Source of the DNA: Haemophilus parainfluenzae
GTDB taxonomy: Bacteria; Pseudomonadota; Gammaproteobacteria; Enterobacterales; Pasteurellaceae
Direction: 5' to 3'
Assembly (NCBI RefSeq): GCF_900638025.1
Contig: NZ_LR134481.1
Coordinates: 930,001-994,000 of the forward strand
DNA length: 64,000 nt
The notes under the pieces were generated by a model. That model did no database searches. It saw only the letters and a list, made by a program, of their open reading frames with translations, and was not told the origin of the DNA. The position numbers and the translations under genes are program-made. Below, one piece after another: positions 21,135 to 30,042 of this stretch; within the stretch, counting starts at the first letter, position 1, and each line of letters opens with the position of its first letter.

Positions 21135-21162
21135 ATAGCACCAACAGATTGGTTGGTGCTAT
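21135..21162 (-). terminator. Terminator of lipoprotein paralog 2
   Basis: An 11-bp stem ATAGCACCAAC / GTTGGTGCTAT is followed on the minus strand by TTTTTCTTTC, 20 bases past the stop of the 21183-21965 gene. Confidence 0.9.
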
Positions 21163-21182
21163 TGAAAATAAAGTTATTTTAA

Positions 21183-21965
21183 TTAACCGATTCTGCGACT
21201 GAAACCATAGCTATAGAGAGGAAGCCAGATTGGTGCAGTAATAATCATTAGCGTATCTTTAACCCCGTCTTTGACAGCCTCTTTTGTATTCTCCCATTTT
21301 TCCGAACGTTTTTCTTTATCTGTTTTTAAACGGTAATTATATACATACGATCTTATTGCAATAGGAAGAGATGGATTTTTCATAATATCATCTCGGTTAC
21401 TCAGTTTTACGATTTTCCCATTGAGTCTATCTTTTTTGGCATCTATTTCAAATACGAGTTTTGTTGGGCGTTCTTTTCCTTTGCAATCAGCAGGTGCGGG
21501 ATAGAAGAAATCGTCCGTACGACAATGTGTACCGCCGCTGTAATAGTTAGTCCAACGTGGTTTTAGCCCCTGAAGACTTTGGCGTAACGTTTTCACATGC
21601 TTAACTGGCATACCTAAAAGATATGTTAACTGGACATTATTATGGCTGCGATCAGCATAAATACTGATGCTAAGCTCGTAATTTTTGTCTTCCTTTTTTA
21701 ACATCGGTGTGATGTATTCAGGTTGTAACAAAGGTCGAAGATATTCTATTTCAGCCCCTGAAAACTCATAATCTTCGGTATCACCAAGTAAATAAATTTT
21801 GTTATCTGGGGTTTTGATAATATCTCGAATATACACGATATCATTACTAATATGTTGCAGTTCTGAAGATTCTGGAATGTATGTTATTTCCTCAGGGGAA
21901 GATGAAGTTTTGTTACTAGAACAAGCCACTAATGCTAAGCAAAGCAAAGGGATAATTTTTTTCAT
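21183..21965 (-). CDS. Lipoprotein of unknown function, tandem paralog 2
   Basis: A 260-residue protein with a lipoprotein signal peptide (MKKIIPLLCLALVAC, Cys15). It is paralogous over its full length to the 271-aa lipoprotein immediately downstream on the same strand, with the same order of motifs: KTPDNKIYLL, EDYEFSGAE, LRQSLQGL, GKIVKLSNRDDI, NYRLKTDKE, MIITAPIWLP. The C-terminal tails after APIWLP differ. It has its own terminator, so the two genes are probably transcribed separately from duplicated promoters. A long palindrome lies just upstream of its start. No function can be assigned. Confidence 0.75.
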   Translation of the reverse strand: MKKIIPLLCLALVACSSNKTSSSPEEITYIPESSELQHISNDIVYIRDIIKTPDNKIYLLGDTEDYEFSGAEIEYLRPLLQPEYITPMLKKEDKNYELSISIYADRSHNNVQLTYLLGMPVKHVKTLRQSLQGLKPRWTNYYSGGTHCRTDDFFYPAPADCKGKERPTKLVFEIDAKKDRLNGKIVKLSNRDDIMKNPSLPIAIRSYVYNYRLKTDKEKRSEKWENTKEAVKDGVKDTLMIITAPIWLPLYSYGFSRRIG

Positions 21966-21987
21966 AGGGTTCCTTACAAGCGGTCAG

Positions 21988-22017
21988 ATTTTGGGATTAG
22001 TTTACTTAATCCAAAAT
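21988..22017. promoter_or_regulatory. Long palindrome upstream of lipoprotein paralog 2
   Basis: ATTTTGGGATTAG and TTAATCCAAAAT form a near-perfect 12-bp inverted repeat around a 5-base centre, 23-52 bases upstream of the start codon. It is not followed by a T-run, so an operator is more likely than a terminator. The regulator is unknown. Confidence 0.45.
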
Positions 22018-22084
22018 TGTTTTGCTATTTGTTTTTAGAATATGAATATTAGAACAGATGTTAATTTTTGAGAATATTATCAAC

Positions 22085-22330
22085 AAGTTTTAATTTTTTT
22101 CTTTGGTTGTTGTATGAGAAAATAAACCTAAAATGCAGCCGTCAGTAATGCTAATTTAAATTTATTCATCGATAAAGTTCTGAGAGTAGAGTGAATGATA
22201 AAGGTAGTATAATAGAGGAAATTGGAGATTGTGCAAGGGATGGTATTAGTTATACGCAGTTCGGAAGTAAAAGTGCGGTAAGTTTTGAATTGTTTTTGGG
22301 GAAAATGGGAACATACTAGAAAGCGTGCTT
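22085..22330 (-). pseudogene. Decayed 5' copy of the 19563-20030 lipoprotein gene
   Basis: This stretch repeats the promoter, signal-peptide codons and upstream DNA of the intact lipoprotein gene. The reading MNKFKLALLTAAF (ATG at 22167) differs from the intact signal peptide by one Ile/Leu change and then hits a stop at 22128. Beyond that only scattered identity remains, for example TTTCTTTGGTTGTTGT. The upstream 90 bases (GAGAGTAGAGTGAATGA, GTATAATAG) are also nearly the same. The remainder of the gene is missing. It fills the 311-base gap before the PIN-like gene. Confidence 0.75.
22270..22330 (+). repeat. USS-anchored repeat, copy B
   Basis: Begins AAAGTGCGGTAAGTTTTGAA, like copies A and C, and decays towards a GCGTGC end. 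It lies directly upstream of the PIN-like gene, while copy C lies directly downstream. Confidence 0.55.
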
Positions 22331-22349
22331 TATCTAAGGAGTAATTTTT

Positions 22350-23417
22350 ATGAAAAGAAATGAGGTTAAATTTTATCATCCAGAAATAAATACTGATGAT
22401 TTAGATCTTTTAATAGCCTATATCAAAAATAAGGTGCGATTAAAAGAATGCGTTCAAATTAGTCTAGATAATTGTACTATTCAACGGATGGAAAGTCTTA
22501 CCGAAAACTCTACTTTAGATGATGTAGATGAAGTAGGATTATATCCTTTATATAGAATTCTTAACGAATGCCCTAATGTATTATTAGCATCTTTAGGAAC
22601 TATTGAAATGCCAGGTAGTAAAGTATCTAATGCAAATTATTCCTATGAATTATTTTGTAAAAAATTTTGGGAGAATAGTAGAAATACTCCTGATGCCATC
22701 TATAGAGATTTTGATGAGTTAGAGAAGAAATTTGAATTCAGTAATTTAGCAGAAAATAGTCAGCAAGTTATAGGATTGTTTTATCTTCCATTCTTACTTA
22801 TTCAAAAAATTCTTAAAAAGTATAAGAATGAATCTCCTAAAGCGAAGTTTGAATATTATTTACATGGAATAATTGATTATTTAGATATGATCTCTGCATT
22901 TGAGTTGGAGATTGCAAAATATGCATTTTGGGATTTGACTGATAAGGAAATAATGCAACTACCCGATTCAATTAGAGAAAGAAGAAAATTTATTCGGAAA
23001 AATTTTACAAAAGAACAACCAAGCTTTGTAAAGTGTAAACAATTTTGTATAAATGCTGCAATGGATAGTTTTTGGCTAAGAGCGATAGCATTTGGTTGTG
23101 ATAAAAAAGAACAGATTGGTAATGATTTTTATATAACAGATCATTTTTTAGCTACTAATGATAATAAATTGAATGTCATAGCAAAAGATATTTTTCCTGT
23201 TAGGAGGCATGGTGATTCCTTTGGTTATACATTTTCAGTTACTAGAGAAGATGAACTTATTTCTAGTGCATATTGGTCTGAAGTAGATAAATTATCTAAT
23301 AAGATATTATCATCTAGAAAAGATTCTAATCAAGAATCTAAATATGAAGAAAAGAGTAAAAAACTATCTTTTTTTATTAAAGAAATAGAAAATGAATTAC
23401 AGGTCCTTTTCTGTTGA
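22350..23417 (+). CDS. AT-rich orphan protein with a possible PIN-like nuclease fold
   Basis: I do not recognise a named family. The 355-residue soluble protein has acidic residues spaced as in PIN-domain RNases: Asp40 in a beta strand (VQISLDNCT), Glu86 in LLASLGTIEM, Asp239 in NAAMDSFWLRAIAFG, and Asp271 in DHFLATNDNKL. The last resembles the usual TND motif at the end of the fold. A helical insert (about 100-230) would make it larger than toxin-type PIN proteins. The C-terminus is charged and coiled. The DNA is much richer in A+T than the neighbours and the gene is bracketed by repeat copies B and C, suggesting horizontal gain. SD AAGGAG precedes the ATG. PIN assignment is inference. Confidence 0.6.
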   Translation: MKRNEVKFYHPEINTDDLDLLIAYIKNKVRLKECVQISLDNCTIQRMESLTENSTLDDVDEVGLYPLYRILNECPNVLLASLGTIEMPGSKVSNANYSYELFCKKFWENSRNTPDAIYRDFDELEKKFEFSNLAENSQQVIGLFYLPFLLIQKILKKYKNESPKAKFEYYLHGIIDYLDMISAFELEIAKYAFWDLTDKEIMQLPDSIRERRKFIRKNFTKEQPSFVKCKQFCINAAMDSFWLRAIAFGCDKKEQIGNDFYITDHFLATNDNKLNVIAKDIFPVRRHGDSFGYTFSVTREDELISSAYWSEVDKLSNKILSSRKDSNQESKYEEKSKKLSFFIKEIENELQVLFC

Positions 23418-23454
23418 TTATTACTGATTGAGTATTTCATCCTAGAAAGTAATT

Positions 23455-23518
23455 AAAGTGCGGTCAGTTTTTGAAGTTTTTTAGTGAAATTAGGAAAAAG
23501 CTGGGGAACGTGCGCCAA
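23455..23518 (+). repeat. USS-anchored repeat, copy C
   Basis: AAAGTGCGGTCAGTTTTTGAAG, a T-run, TAGTGAAATTAGG and a CGTGCGCCA end closely match copy A at 20110. It lies 38 bases after the PIN-like gene. Confidence 0.7.
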
Positions 23519-23541
23519 CAGATTGTGCTAATAAGGGAAGA

Positions 23542-23568
23542 TAGCGCCAGCGTCTACGCTGGTGCTGC
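23542..23568. repeat. GC-rich palindrome
   Basis: AGCGCCAGCGT / ACGCTGGTGCT with a 2-base centre. It belongs to the same family as the palindromes at 23657-23686 and at the end of copy A (about 20150-20173). It may act as a terminator for the PIN-like gene, but the following run is not T-rich. Confidence 0.6.
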
Positions 23569-23656
23569 TTAATAAAAATATTGCGAATTTTACCCATAAC
23601 CGTTGGTAGAACCAATATTCAAAATTCTTTGGATTTTTTGACCGCACTTTTAGCTG

Positions 23657-23686
23657 AGAGGCACAAGCGAGGACGCTTGCGCTATC
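23657..23686. repeat. GC-rich palindrome beside the HEPN gene
   Basis: GCACAAGCG / CGCTTGCGC with a 4-base centre, just past the stop of the HEPN gene and next to an uptake sequence (23640-23650). It has the same plan as the 23542 palindrome (GCGC-x-AGCGTC-xx-CGCT-x-GTGC). Confidence 0.6.
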
Positions 23687-23693
23687 TTGGGTG

Positions 23694-25514
23694 TTAATTT
23701 AAGTATTTGACTATTTTATAGATTTCTTTACTCTCTGGCTTGTCATTTTCTATTGACTGTGGTTTGGTTTCTTTTTTATTTTCATTCTTTTCATTTTTTA
23801 TTCCTAAGAAATTTGAAAAATCATTATATACAAGTCTTATATATTGAAACCCTTGTCCTACCGAATTTATTTTGTCTTTTGATGATAATTGGATTAAAGT
23901 CGATAAAATAATATCTAAGTAACTATGAATATGTTCTATTAATATTGAAGTATATGTTGGTGTATTACCTGTATGTACAATAATATTTCTTGCTCTATAT
24001 ATTCTTCTTATTTGCCACTTTAATCTTTCTGTATGGTTACTAATCATTAAACATATTTTTTTCTTTGATGAAAGAAGATCTTTGAAATAGTTTAATCTAT
24101 CATTAAGCAAATAGAAATCCTTTGTTTTTTGAATTAGGTCATTAAATTTATCTAAGTATTTATCATTTGATAATAAATTTATAAGCCTTGCTGTAAAATC
24201 ATCTCCATCAATGTTCTTTAATATTCCTTTTGTTATATGAAAGTTCCATCTAATAAGATCTTTTAATAACTTATCTAATAATACTCTTAAATAATGCATA
24301 TTTAAGAAAGGTATAATAGAGTCTACTATATGTTCAATATTTGATTCATCATTTTCCTTAGTATCCGCAGGGATCAATGATTCTAATGATACCCACAAAT
24401 TTAATAATTGATTTTCATGAGAATCAGTGTGGATAGCTATGGAATGTAATCTCACACTATTGATAAACTTACTAAATGATTCACCTCTTAATTGGAATGA
24501 CATAAGAAAATCTTGAAGTTTAAATCTTGCCTTATTTTCAGGCAGATCTATACATTTATGCATTGATTTAACTGGTTTATTAACTACTATTAGATTACTT
24601 TCTGCATCTACTACAATAAATTTATTTTGCCATTTTATATCTTTTTTATGATGAAAGATATTGATTAAGTTTGATAATACACTAATAGTCTTTTCAGTAT
24701 TTTCCCTTACAGAAAAAGGATCTATGTCTTCTTTTTTTATAGAATAAAATTTCTCATTATCACCTATTTTCATAAAATTTCTATCTTGTAATATTTTAGT
24801 AGGTAGATTCTCTTTTTGGTGTTCAAAAATAAAAGAATCATCTTTTTCGGATTCTAGAATACACATAGAAAGTGTTTTGTCGGCCACAAAAAAGACTTCA
24901 TAGGTGTTAAATTTTAAATTAAATCTTTCAAAAAGTTCATTTATATTATTTACTTCTTTAAATTTTTCTCCGTTTTCAAAAAAATCTAGGACTTCTTTTC
25001 TTATATAATTTGGATTGTATCCTTTATATATTAAAAATGTTACATAGCTTCTTGTTATGCTTCTTATATCTTTAAATCTTTCCTCTTTTTCCTGGAGTAA
25101 ATTTATGATTTCTAATTCAAGATTCTTTTTATATTTAGTTTTATTGACCAGATTATATACTATTGCAAGTGTATTTTTTATAACACCGTGATTTTCTCTT
25201 TTTTTAGGTTTTTTTAGAATGCTATTTATTTCCTTTCTAGAAATACTAATCATTTCATTGGCAATTTTATCTTTTTCTAGATTTGTTACCAGTTCATCAA
25301 GAACGTGTATAATATTTGGTGATTTTATATTCCCTTTTTCAATTTCATTTATAACCTCAAAGGCCTCCTCTATTAGAGAATGCAAGTTTAGAATAGATGG
25401 TTTATAAGTATCTAATGTATAATCAAATAACATTTCTTCTAGTAATTGGTAGAAGAAAATAAAATTTTTACTATTTTCAAGATTTTGGAATTTGTGTAAG
25501 TTCCTAAATTTCAT
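23694..25514 (-). CDS. AT-rich HEPN-type protein of unknown function
   Basis: A 606-residue, largely helical, soluble protein. The C-terminal third looks like a HEPN domain of the Apea type. The segment LLNLWVSLESL lies at about 370-380. RARNIIVHTG follows at 507-516, containing the R-N-x3-H motif (Arg509, Asn510, His514) that forms the RNase site of HEPN proteins. The N-terminal 360 residues match nothing I can name. A charged, Lys/Glu/Asn-rich tail follows from about 570. The gene is strikingly AT-rich, convergent to the PIN-like gene and flanked by palindromes. HEPN proteins with this architecture are often in phage-defence or abortive-infection loci, but that role here is inference. Confidence 0.65.
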   Translation of the reverse strand: MKFRNLHKFQNLENSKNFIFFYQLLEEMLFDYTLDTYKPSILNLHSLIEEAFEVINEIEKGNIKSPNIIHVLDELVTNLEKDKIANEMISISRKEINSILKKPKKRENHGVIKNTLAIVYNLVNKTKYKKNLELEIINLLQEKEERFKDIRSITRSYVTFLIYKGYNPNYIRKEVLDFFENGEKFKEVNNINELFERFNLKFNTYEVFFVADKTLSMCILESEKDDSFIFEHQKENLPTKILQDRNFMKIGDNEKFYSIKKEDIDPFSVRENTEKTISVLSNLINIFHHKKDIKWQNKFIVVDAESNLIVVNKPVKSMHKCIDLPENKARFKLQDFLMSFQLRGESFSKFINSVRLHSIAIHTDSHENQLLNLWVSLESLIPADTKENDESNIEHIVDSIIPFLNMHYLRVLLDKLLKDLIRWNFHITKGILKNIDGDDFTARLINLLSNDKYLDKFNDLIQKTKDFYLLNDRLNYFKDLLSSKKKICLMISNHTERLKWQIRRIYRARNIIVHTGNTPTYTSILIEHIHSYLDIILSTLIQLSSKDKINSVGQGFQYIRLVYNDFSNFLGIKNEKNENKKETKPQSIENDKPESKEIYKIVKYLN

Positions 25515-25561
25515 GTCTGTTCCTTATAAGATTAAATTTCTAAATTTAAGATGTTATATAA

Positions 25562-28500
25562 TTACTTCATCGCCACACCCAACCACTTCATCATCTCTCT
25601 CTCATCCCAACCTTTACGTTTGGCATAATCTTGAGCTTGGTCTTCATCGATTCGACCTAAAGTGAAATAGTTACTTGCAGGGTGCGTGAAGTACCAGCCG
25701 CAGACAGAAGCTGCCGGCCACATGGCGTAGCTTTCGGTGAGTTTCATGCCAATGCGCTGTTCTACTTCTAATAAATCCCAAATCAAGGCTTTTTCAGTAT
25801 GTTCTGGGCAGCTTGGATAGCCCGGTGCCGGACGGATGCCAACATAGTTTTCATTGATTAAGCCTTGGTTGTCGAATTCTTCTTGCGTGTAGCCCCAAAT
25901 GCGGGTGCGTAGCTCAAAGTGCAGGTATTCTGCCATGGCTTCGGCGAGGCGGTCGCCTACGGCTTGTAGCAAGATGGCGTTGTAGTCATCACCTGCGGCT
26001 TTATAGCCTTCCACTAATTCCATTTCTTCAATACCCGCACAGACGGCGAACATCCCCATCCAGTCTTTTTTGCCGCTTTCGCGATCGGCAATAAAGTCGC
26101 TTAAGGCAAAGTTAAACGGACTTTTGCTGTTTTTGCCCCGTTCGGTTTGTTGGCGTAAGCCGTAAGCGGTGCCAATTTGTTGTGTGCGTTCTTCATCTGA
26201 GAAAAGCACCACATCATCGCCCACACGTTCCGCAGGGAAAATGCCTAAAATACCGCTTGGGTTGAGTTTATGGTTTTGCTCTAATTCATCTAAAACCACT
26301 TGCGCATCATTCCATACTTTACGTGCTTCTTCACCACCTTCTGGATAATCAAAGGCGTCAGGGTAGCCGCCCATTAAGCCCCAAATGCGGAAGAATGGAG
26401 ACCAGTCGATAAATTTACGTAATGTGGCAATCGGTACGTTTTTAAATTCCACAATACCGGTTTGGTTTGGTTTTGGCGGCACGTAATCTGCCCATTCGCC
26501 ATTAAAGCCATCAAAGCGGTTTGCACGTGCTTCTTCAATGCTCAGTTGTTTACGAAGTGGTTTACGGTTAGAGAACGATTGCTGAATTTTCTCGTAATCT
26601 TTCTTGAATTGTTCCCACAATGCCGCACGGCTTTCAGGGTTCATTAATGTCGCACACACTGTCACCGCACGAGAGGCATTTGAGGTATAAAATACGCCGT
26701 GTTCTTTATATTTTGGATAAAGTTTAATCGCCGTATGTTCTTTAGAAGTGGTCGCACCACCAATCATCACAGGTAGATTCAAACCTAAGCGAGTCATTTC
26801 GCCTAAGAAGTATTCCATTTCATCTAAAGAAGGGGTAATTAAACCACTTAATGCGATGATGTCCGCTTTTTCATCAATGGCGGTTTGAATGATTTTGTCC
26901 GCAGGCACCATCACGCCTAAGTCAATCACTTCAAAGTTATTACATTGCATCACCACGCTCACGATGTTTTTACCAATATCGTGCACGTCACCTTTTACGG
27001 TCGCAATCACCACTTTACCATTGCTTGAGCCTTTTTGTTTGGTGGCGTTGATAAACGGCTCTAAGTACGCCACAGATTGTTTCATTACGCGCGCAGATTT
27101 CACTACTTGTGGCAGGAACATTTTACCGTCACCGAATAAATCGCCGACTACGTCCATGCCTGCCATCAACGGGCCTTCAATTACATCTAATGGGCTTGGT
27201 AAGGTTTGGCGGGCTTCTTCCGTATCTTCCACAATGTAAGTGGTAATCCCTTTCACAAGGGCGTGTTTTAAACGTTCTTCCACTGGCCAAGTGCGCCATT
27301 CTGCGACAGAATCGACCGCACTTTCATCGTTGCCTTGGTTACGATATTTTTCTGCAATATCGAGTAGTTTTTCGGTGGCATCAGGGCTGCGGTTTAATAC
27401 CGCATCTTCCACGATTTCACGCAATTCAGGATCGAGATCGTCATAAATTGCGAGCTGCCCCGCATTCACAATCCCCATATCCATGCCTTGCTTGATGGCG
27501 TGATAGAGGAAGACCGCGTGAATGGCTTCACGCATCACGTTGTTACCACGGAATGAGAAAGAGACATTCGACACCCCGCCCGAGATTTTCGCATGCGGTA
27601 GCGCGCGTTTAATACGGCCTGTAGCGTTGATGAAATCCACGCCGTAGTTGTTGTGTTCTTCAATCCCCGTACCGATGGCAAAAATATTCGGGTCGAAAAT
27701 AATGTCTTCTGGTGGGAAGCCGACTTGGTTCACTAAAATGTCATAAGCACGGCTACAAATTTCAACTTTGCGATCTTCGGTATCGGCTTGTCCCACTTCA
27801 TCAAACGCCATCACCACCACAGCTGCACCATATTTACGTACTAATTTAGCGTGGTCGATAAAGATTTCTTCGCCTTCTTTCAACGAAATAGAGTTCACAA
27901 TCGGTTTACCTTGTACCGACTGCAAACCTGCCTCAATCACTTCCCATTTAGACGAGTCGATCATCACTGGCACTTTGGCGGCATCCGGCTCGGTCGCCAT
28001 AATATTGAGGAAACGGGTCATGCATTTTTTGCCGTCGAGCAAGGCTTCATCCATATTGACGTCGATCACTTGCGCACCGTTTTCCACTTGGTCGATGGCA
28101 ATTTCAATGGCTTCGGCAAATTTGTCTTCTTTAATTAAGCGTTTGAATTTCGCCGAACCTGTCACGTTATTACGTTCGCCCACGTTAACAAATAGGCTTT
28201 CATCATCAATATTGAGTGGCTCTAAGCCAGATAAACGCATCGCAGTTTTAATTTCAGGCAATTTACGTGGCGCAATACCTTGCATCGCATCCGCAAAGGC
28301 TTTGATATGTTCTGGCGTTGTACCGCAACAACCACCGACAATGTTCACAAAGCCACTTTCAGCCCATTCCTTAAGGTGTGCCGCCATCTCTTCTGCACCT
28401 AAATCATAGCCACCAAAGGCATTTGGTAAGCCCGCATTTGGGTGAACAGACACATAGGTTTCGCTGATTTTAGACAGTTGTTCAACATACTGGCGAAGTT

Positions 28501-29254
28501 CTTTCGGGCCTAACGCACAGTTCAAACCGAAAGTCAGTGGTTTAGCGTGACGAAGCGAGTTGTAGAATGCTTCGGTAGTTTGCCCTGAAAGGGTACGGCC
28601 GGAAGCATCGGTAATGGTGCCGGAAATCATAATCGGCAATTCCACACCTAATTCTTCAAATACGGTTTCAATAGCGAAAATGGCGGCTTTTGCGTTTAAT
28701 GTGTCGAAAATGGTTTCGATCATGATTAAATCAGCACCACCTTCAATTAAGCCTTTGGTCGCTTCAGCATAGGCATCGACCAATTCCATAAACGTCACAT
28801 TACGGAAACCCGGGTCGTTTACATCAGGAGAAATAGAGGCTGTACGGTTGGTTGGCCCTAATACACCGGCGACAAAGCGAGGTTTTTCTGGCGTGCTGTA
28901 TTTATCAGCGGCCAAACGCGCTAGCTTTGCGCCTGCAAAATTCAGTTCGTAGGCAATAGACTGTAAATCATAATCCGCTTGCGCAATGGTGGTAGAACTG
29001 AAAGTATTGGTTTCAATAATATCGGCGCCCGCTTGTAAGTATTTCTCATGAATCGCAGAAATTAGCAGCGGTTGGGTTAAGGTGAGCAAGTCATTATTGC
29101 CACGTAAATCAACCGCACTTTCTTTAAAACGCTCGCCTCTAAAATCAGTCTCGGTGAGTTTATATTTTTGGATCATCGTCCCCATCGCGCCATCTAAAAT
29201 GAGGATGCGTTCAGCGAGGGATTTTTTCAGTAATTCGGTTTGATTATGTGACAT
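25562..29254 (-). CDS. metH: Cobalamin-dependent methionine synthase
   Basis: Transfers methyl from methyl-THF to homocysteine via methylcobalamin. The 1230-residue protein has all four modules: homocysteine-binding barrel (1-330; zinc cysteines in [10 protein letters not shown]), methyl-THF barrel (about 350-620), B12 domain with [10 protein letters not shown], where His758 is the cobalt ligand, and SAM-reactivation domain (about 900-1230; [12 protein letters not shown]). Length matches E. coli MetH (1227 aa). Uptake sequences lie inside at about 27308 and 29110. Nothing in the 175-base upstream gap looks like a cobalamin or SAM riboswitch. The AT-rich HEPN gene upstream of its 3' end is unrelated. 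Confidence 0.98.
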   Translation of the reverse strand: MSHNQTELLKKSLAERILILDGAMGTMIQKYKLTETDFRGERFKESAVDLRGNNDLLTLTQPLLISAIHEKYLQAGADIIETNTFSSTTIAQADYDLQSIAYELNFAGAKLARLAADKYSTPEKPRFVAGVLGPTNRTASISPDVNDPGFRNVTFMELVDAYAEATKGLIEGGADLIMIETIFDTLNAKAAIFAIETVFEELGVELPIMISGTITDASGRTLSGQTTEAFYNSLRHAKPLTFGLNCALGPKELRQYVEQLSKISETYVSVHPNAGLPNAFGGYDLGAEEMAAHLKEWAESGFVNIVGGCCGTTPEHIKAFADAMQGIAPRKLPEIKTAMRLSGLEPLNIDDESLFVNVGERNNVTGSAKFKRLIKEDKFAEAIEIAIDQVENGAQVIDVNMDEALLDGKKCMTRFLNIMATEPDAAKVPVMIDSSKWEVIEAGLQSVQGKPIVNSISLKEGEEIFIDHAKLVRKYGAAVVVMAFDEVGQADTEDRKVEICSRAYDILVNQVGFPPEDIIFDPNIFAIGTGIEEHNNYGVDFINATGRIKRALPHAKISGGVSNVSFSFRGNNVMREAIHAVFLYHAIKQGMDMGIVNAGQLAIYDDLDPELREIVEDAVLNRSPDATEKLLDIAEKYRNQGNDESAVDSVAEWRTWPVEERLKHALVKGITTYIVEDTEEARQTLPSPLDVIEGPLMAGMDVVGDLFGDGKMFLPQVVKSARVMKQSVAYLEPFINATKQKGSSNGKVVIATVKGDVHDIGKNIVSVVMQCNNFEVIDLGVMVPADKIIQTAIDEKADIIALSGLITPSLDEMEYFLGEMTRLGLNLPVMIGGATTSKEHTAIKLYPKYKEHGVFYTSNASRAVTVCATLMNPESRAALWEQFKKDYEKIQQSFSNRKPLRKQLSIEEARANRFDGFNGEWADYVPPKPNQTGIVEFKNVPIATLRKFIDWSPFFRIWGLMGGYPDAFDYPEGGEEARKVWNDAQVVLDELEQNHKLNPSGILGIFPAERVGDDVVLFSDEERTQQIGTAYGLRQQTERGKNSKSPFNFALSDFIADRESGKKDWMGMFAVCAGIEEMELVEGYKAAGDDYNAILLQAVGDRLAEAMAEYLHFELRTRIWGYTQEEFDNQGLINENYVGIRPAPGYPSCPEHTEKALIWDLLEVEQRIGMKLTESYAMWPAASVCGWYFTHPASNYFTLGRIDEDQAQDYAKRKGWDEREMMKWLGVAMK

Positions 29255-29360
29255 AGACAGCTCTTTTTAAAATCAATCAATATTGGTCGGAATAATAGGG
29301 ATAAGCATGGATACTGTCAAATAAAAGGGGAAAAAGTGCGGTAAAAAAATGGAATGTTTT

Positions 29361-29389
29361 CAAAAAGAAAGGCGGACAAATTGTCCGCC
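29361..29389 (-). terminator. leuABCD terminator
   Basis: The stem GGCGGACAA / TTGTCCGCC is followed on the minus strand by TTTCTTTTTG, about 40 bases past the leuD stop. Confidence 0.9.
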
Positions 29390-29429
29390 GAATGGTTAGC
29401 AATATTTGCTGTCCGAGTAAAAAAACAGA

Positions 29430-30032
29430 TTAACGTAAAAATGCCGGAATATTTTTTTCGTATTCACTGATGGCATCTTCATGTTGTAACGTCAAACCGA
29501 TGTTATCCAAGCCGTTTAATAAACAATGACGGCGGAATTCATCCAGTTCAAAGTGATAGACTTTGTCACCTACAGTGACGGTCATCGCTTCCAAATCTAC
29601 ATGGATTTGTTTGCCTTCATTTGCCCACACCCATTGGAAGATTTCTTCTACTTCTTCTTCGCTTAAACGAATCGGTAACATGTGGTTATTTAAGCTGTTG
29701 TTGTAGAAAATATCCGCAAAACTTGGTGCGATCATCACTTTGAAACCGTAATCGGCTAATGCCCAAGGCGCATGTTCACGAGAAGAACCGCAACCAAGGT
29801 TTTTACGTGCTAATAAAATGGTCGCACCTTGATATTGTGGATAATTCAATACGAAATCTGGATTTGGCTTGGTGCCTTCTACATCCAAATAACGCCATTC
29901 ATGGAATAAGTGTTTGCCGAAACCTACGCGGGTAATGGCTTGTAAAAATTGTTTTGGAATAATCGCATCCGTATCCACGTTTGCTGCATCCAATGGCACT
30001 ACTAAGCCTGAAAGTTGTTTAAATCCTGCCAT
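29430..30032 (-). CDS. leuD: 3-isopropylmalate dehydratase small subunit
   Basis: Pairs with LeuC to isomerise 2-isopropylmalate to 3-isopropylmalate in leucine synthesis. The 200-residue product shows the swivel-domain signature [14 protein letters not shown] near 78-91 and the N-terminal block [15 protein letters not shown]. Length is typical (E. coli 201). It is the last gene of leuABCD, 10 bases after leuC, and is followed by a strong terminator. Confidence 0.97.
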   Translation of the reverse strand: MAGFKQLSGLVVPLDAANVDTDAIIPKQFLQAITRVGFGKHLFHEWRYLDVEGTKPNPDFVLNYPQYQGATILLARKNLGCGSSREHAPWALADYGFKVMIAPSFADIFYNNSLNNHMLPIRLSEEEVEEIFQWVWANEGKQIHVDLEAMTVTVGDKVYHFELDEFRRHCLLNGLDNIGLTLQHEDAISEYEKNIPAFLR

Positions 30033-30042
30033 TTTCTGCTCC

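Noticed and set aside
22128-22379. An 83-codon minus-strand open frame upstream of and overlapping the PIN-like gene start
   Set aside because: Only its last 13 codons make sense, as a truncated signal peptide copied from the 19563-20030 gene; the rest is promoter and repeat DNA. I report the region as a pseudogene remnant instead.
19500-25560. Prophage or integrative element
   Set aside because: No integrase, phage structural gene, att-like repeat next to a tRNA or transfer gene was found; the region looks like recombination-driven gene exchange.
27768-28409. A 213-codon open frame on the plus strand inside metH
   Set aside because: It is antisense to a full-length, well-conserved gene, has no ribosome binding site or family resemblance, and fits the frame openness caused by metH codon use.
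29255-29429. Cobalamin or SAM riboswitch upstream of metH
   Set aside because: The gap is short, AT-rich and occupied by an uptake sequence and the leuD terminator; none of the conserved riboswitch boxes is visible.
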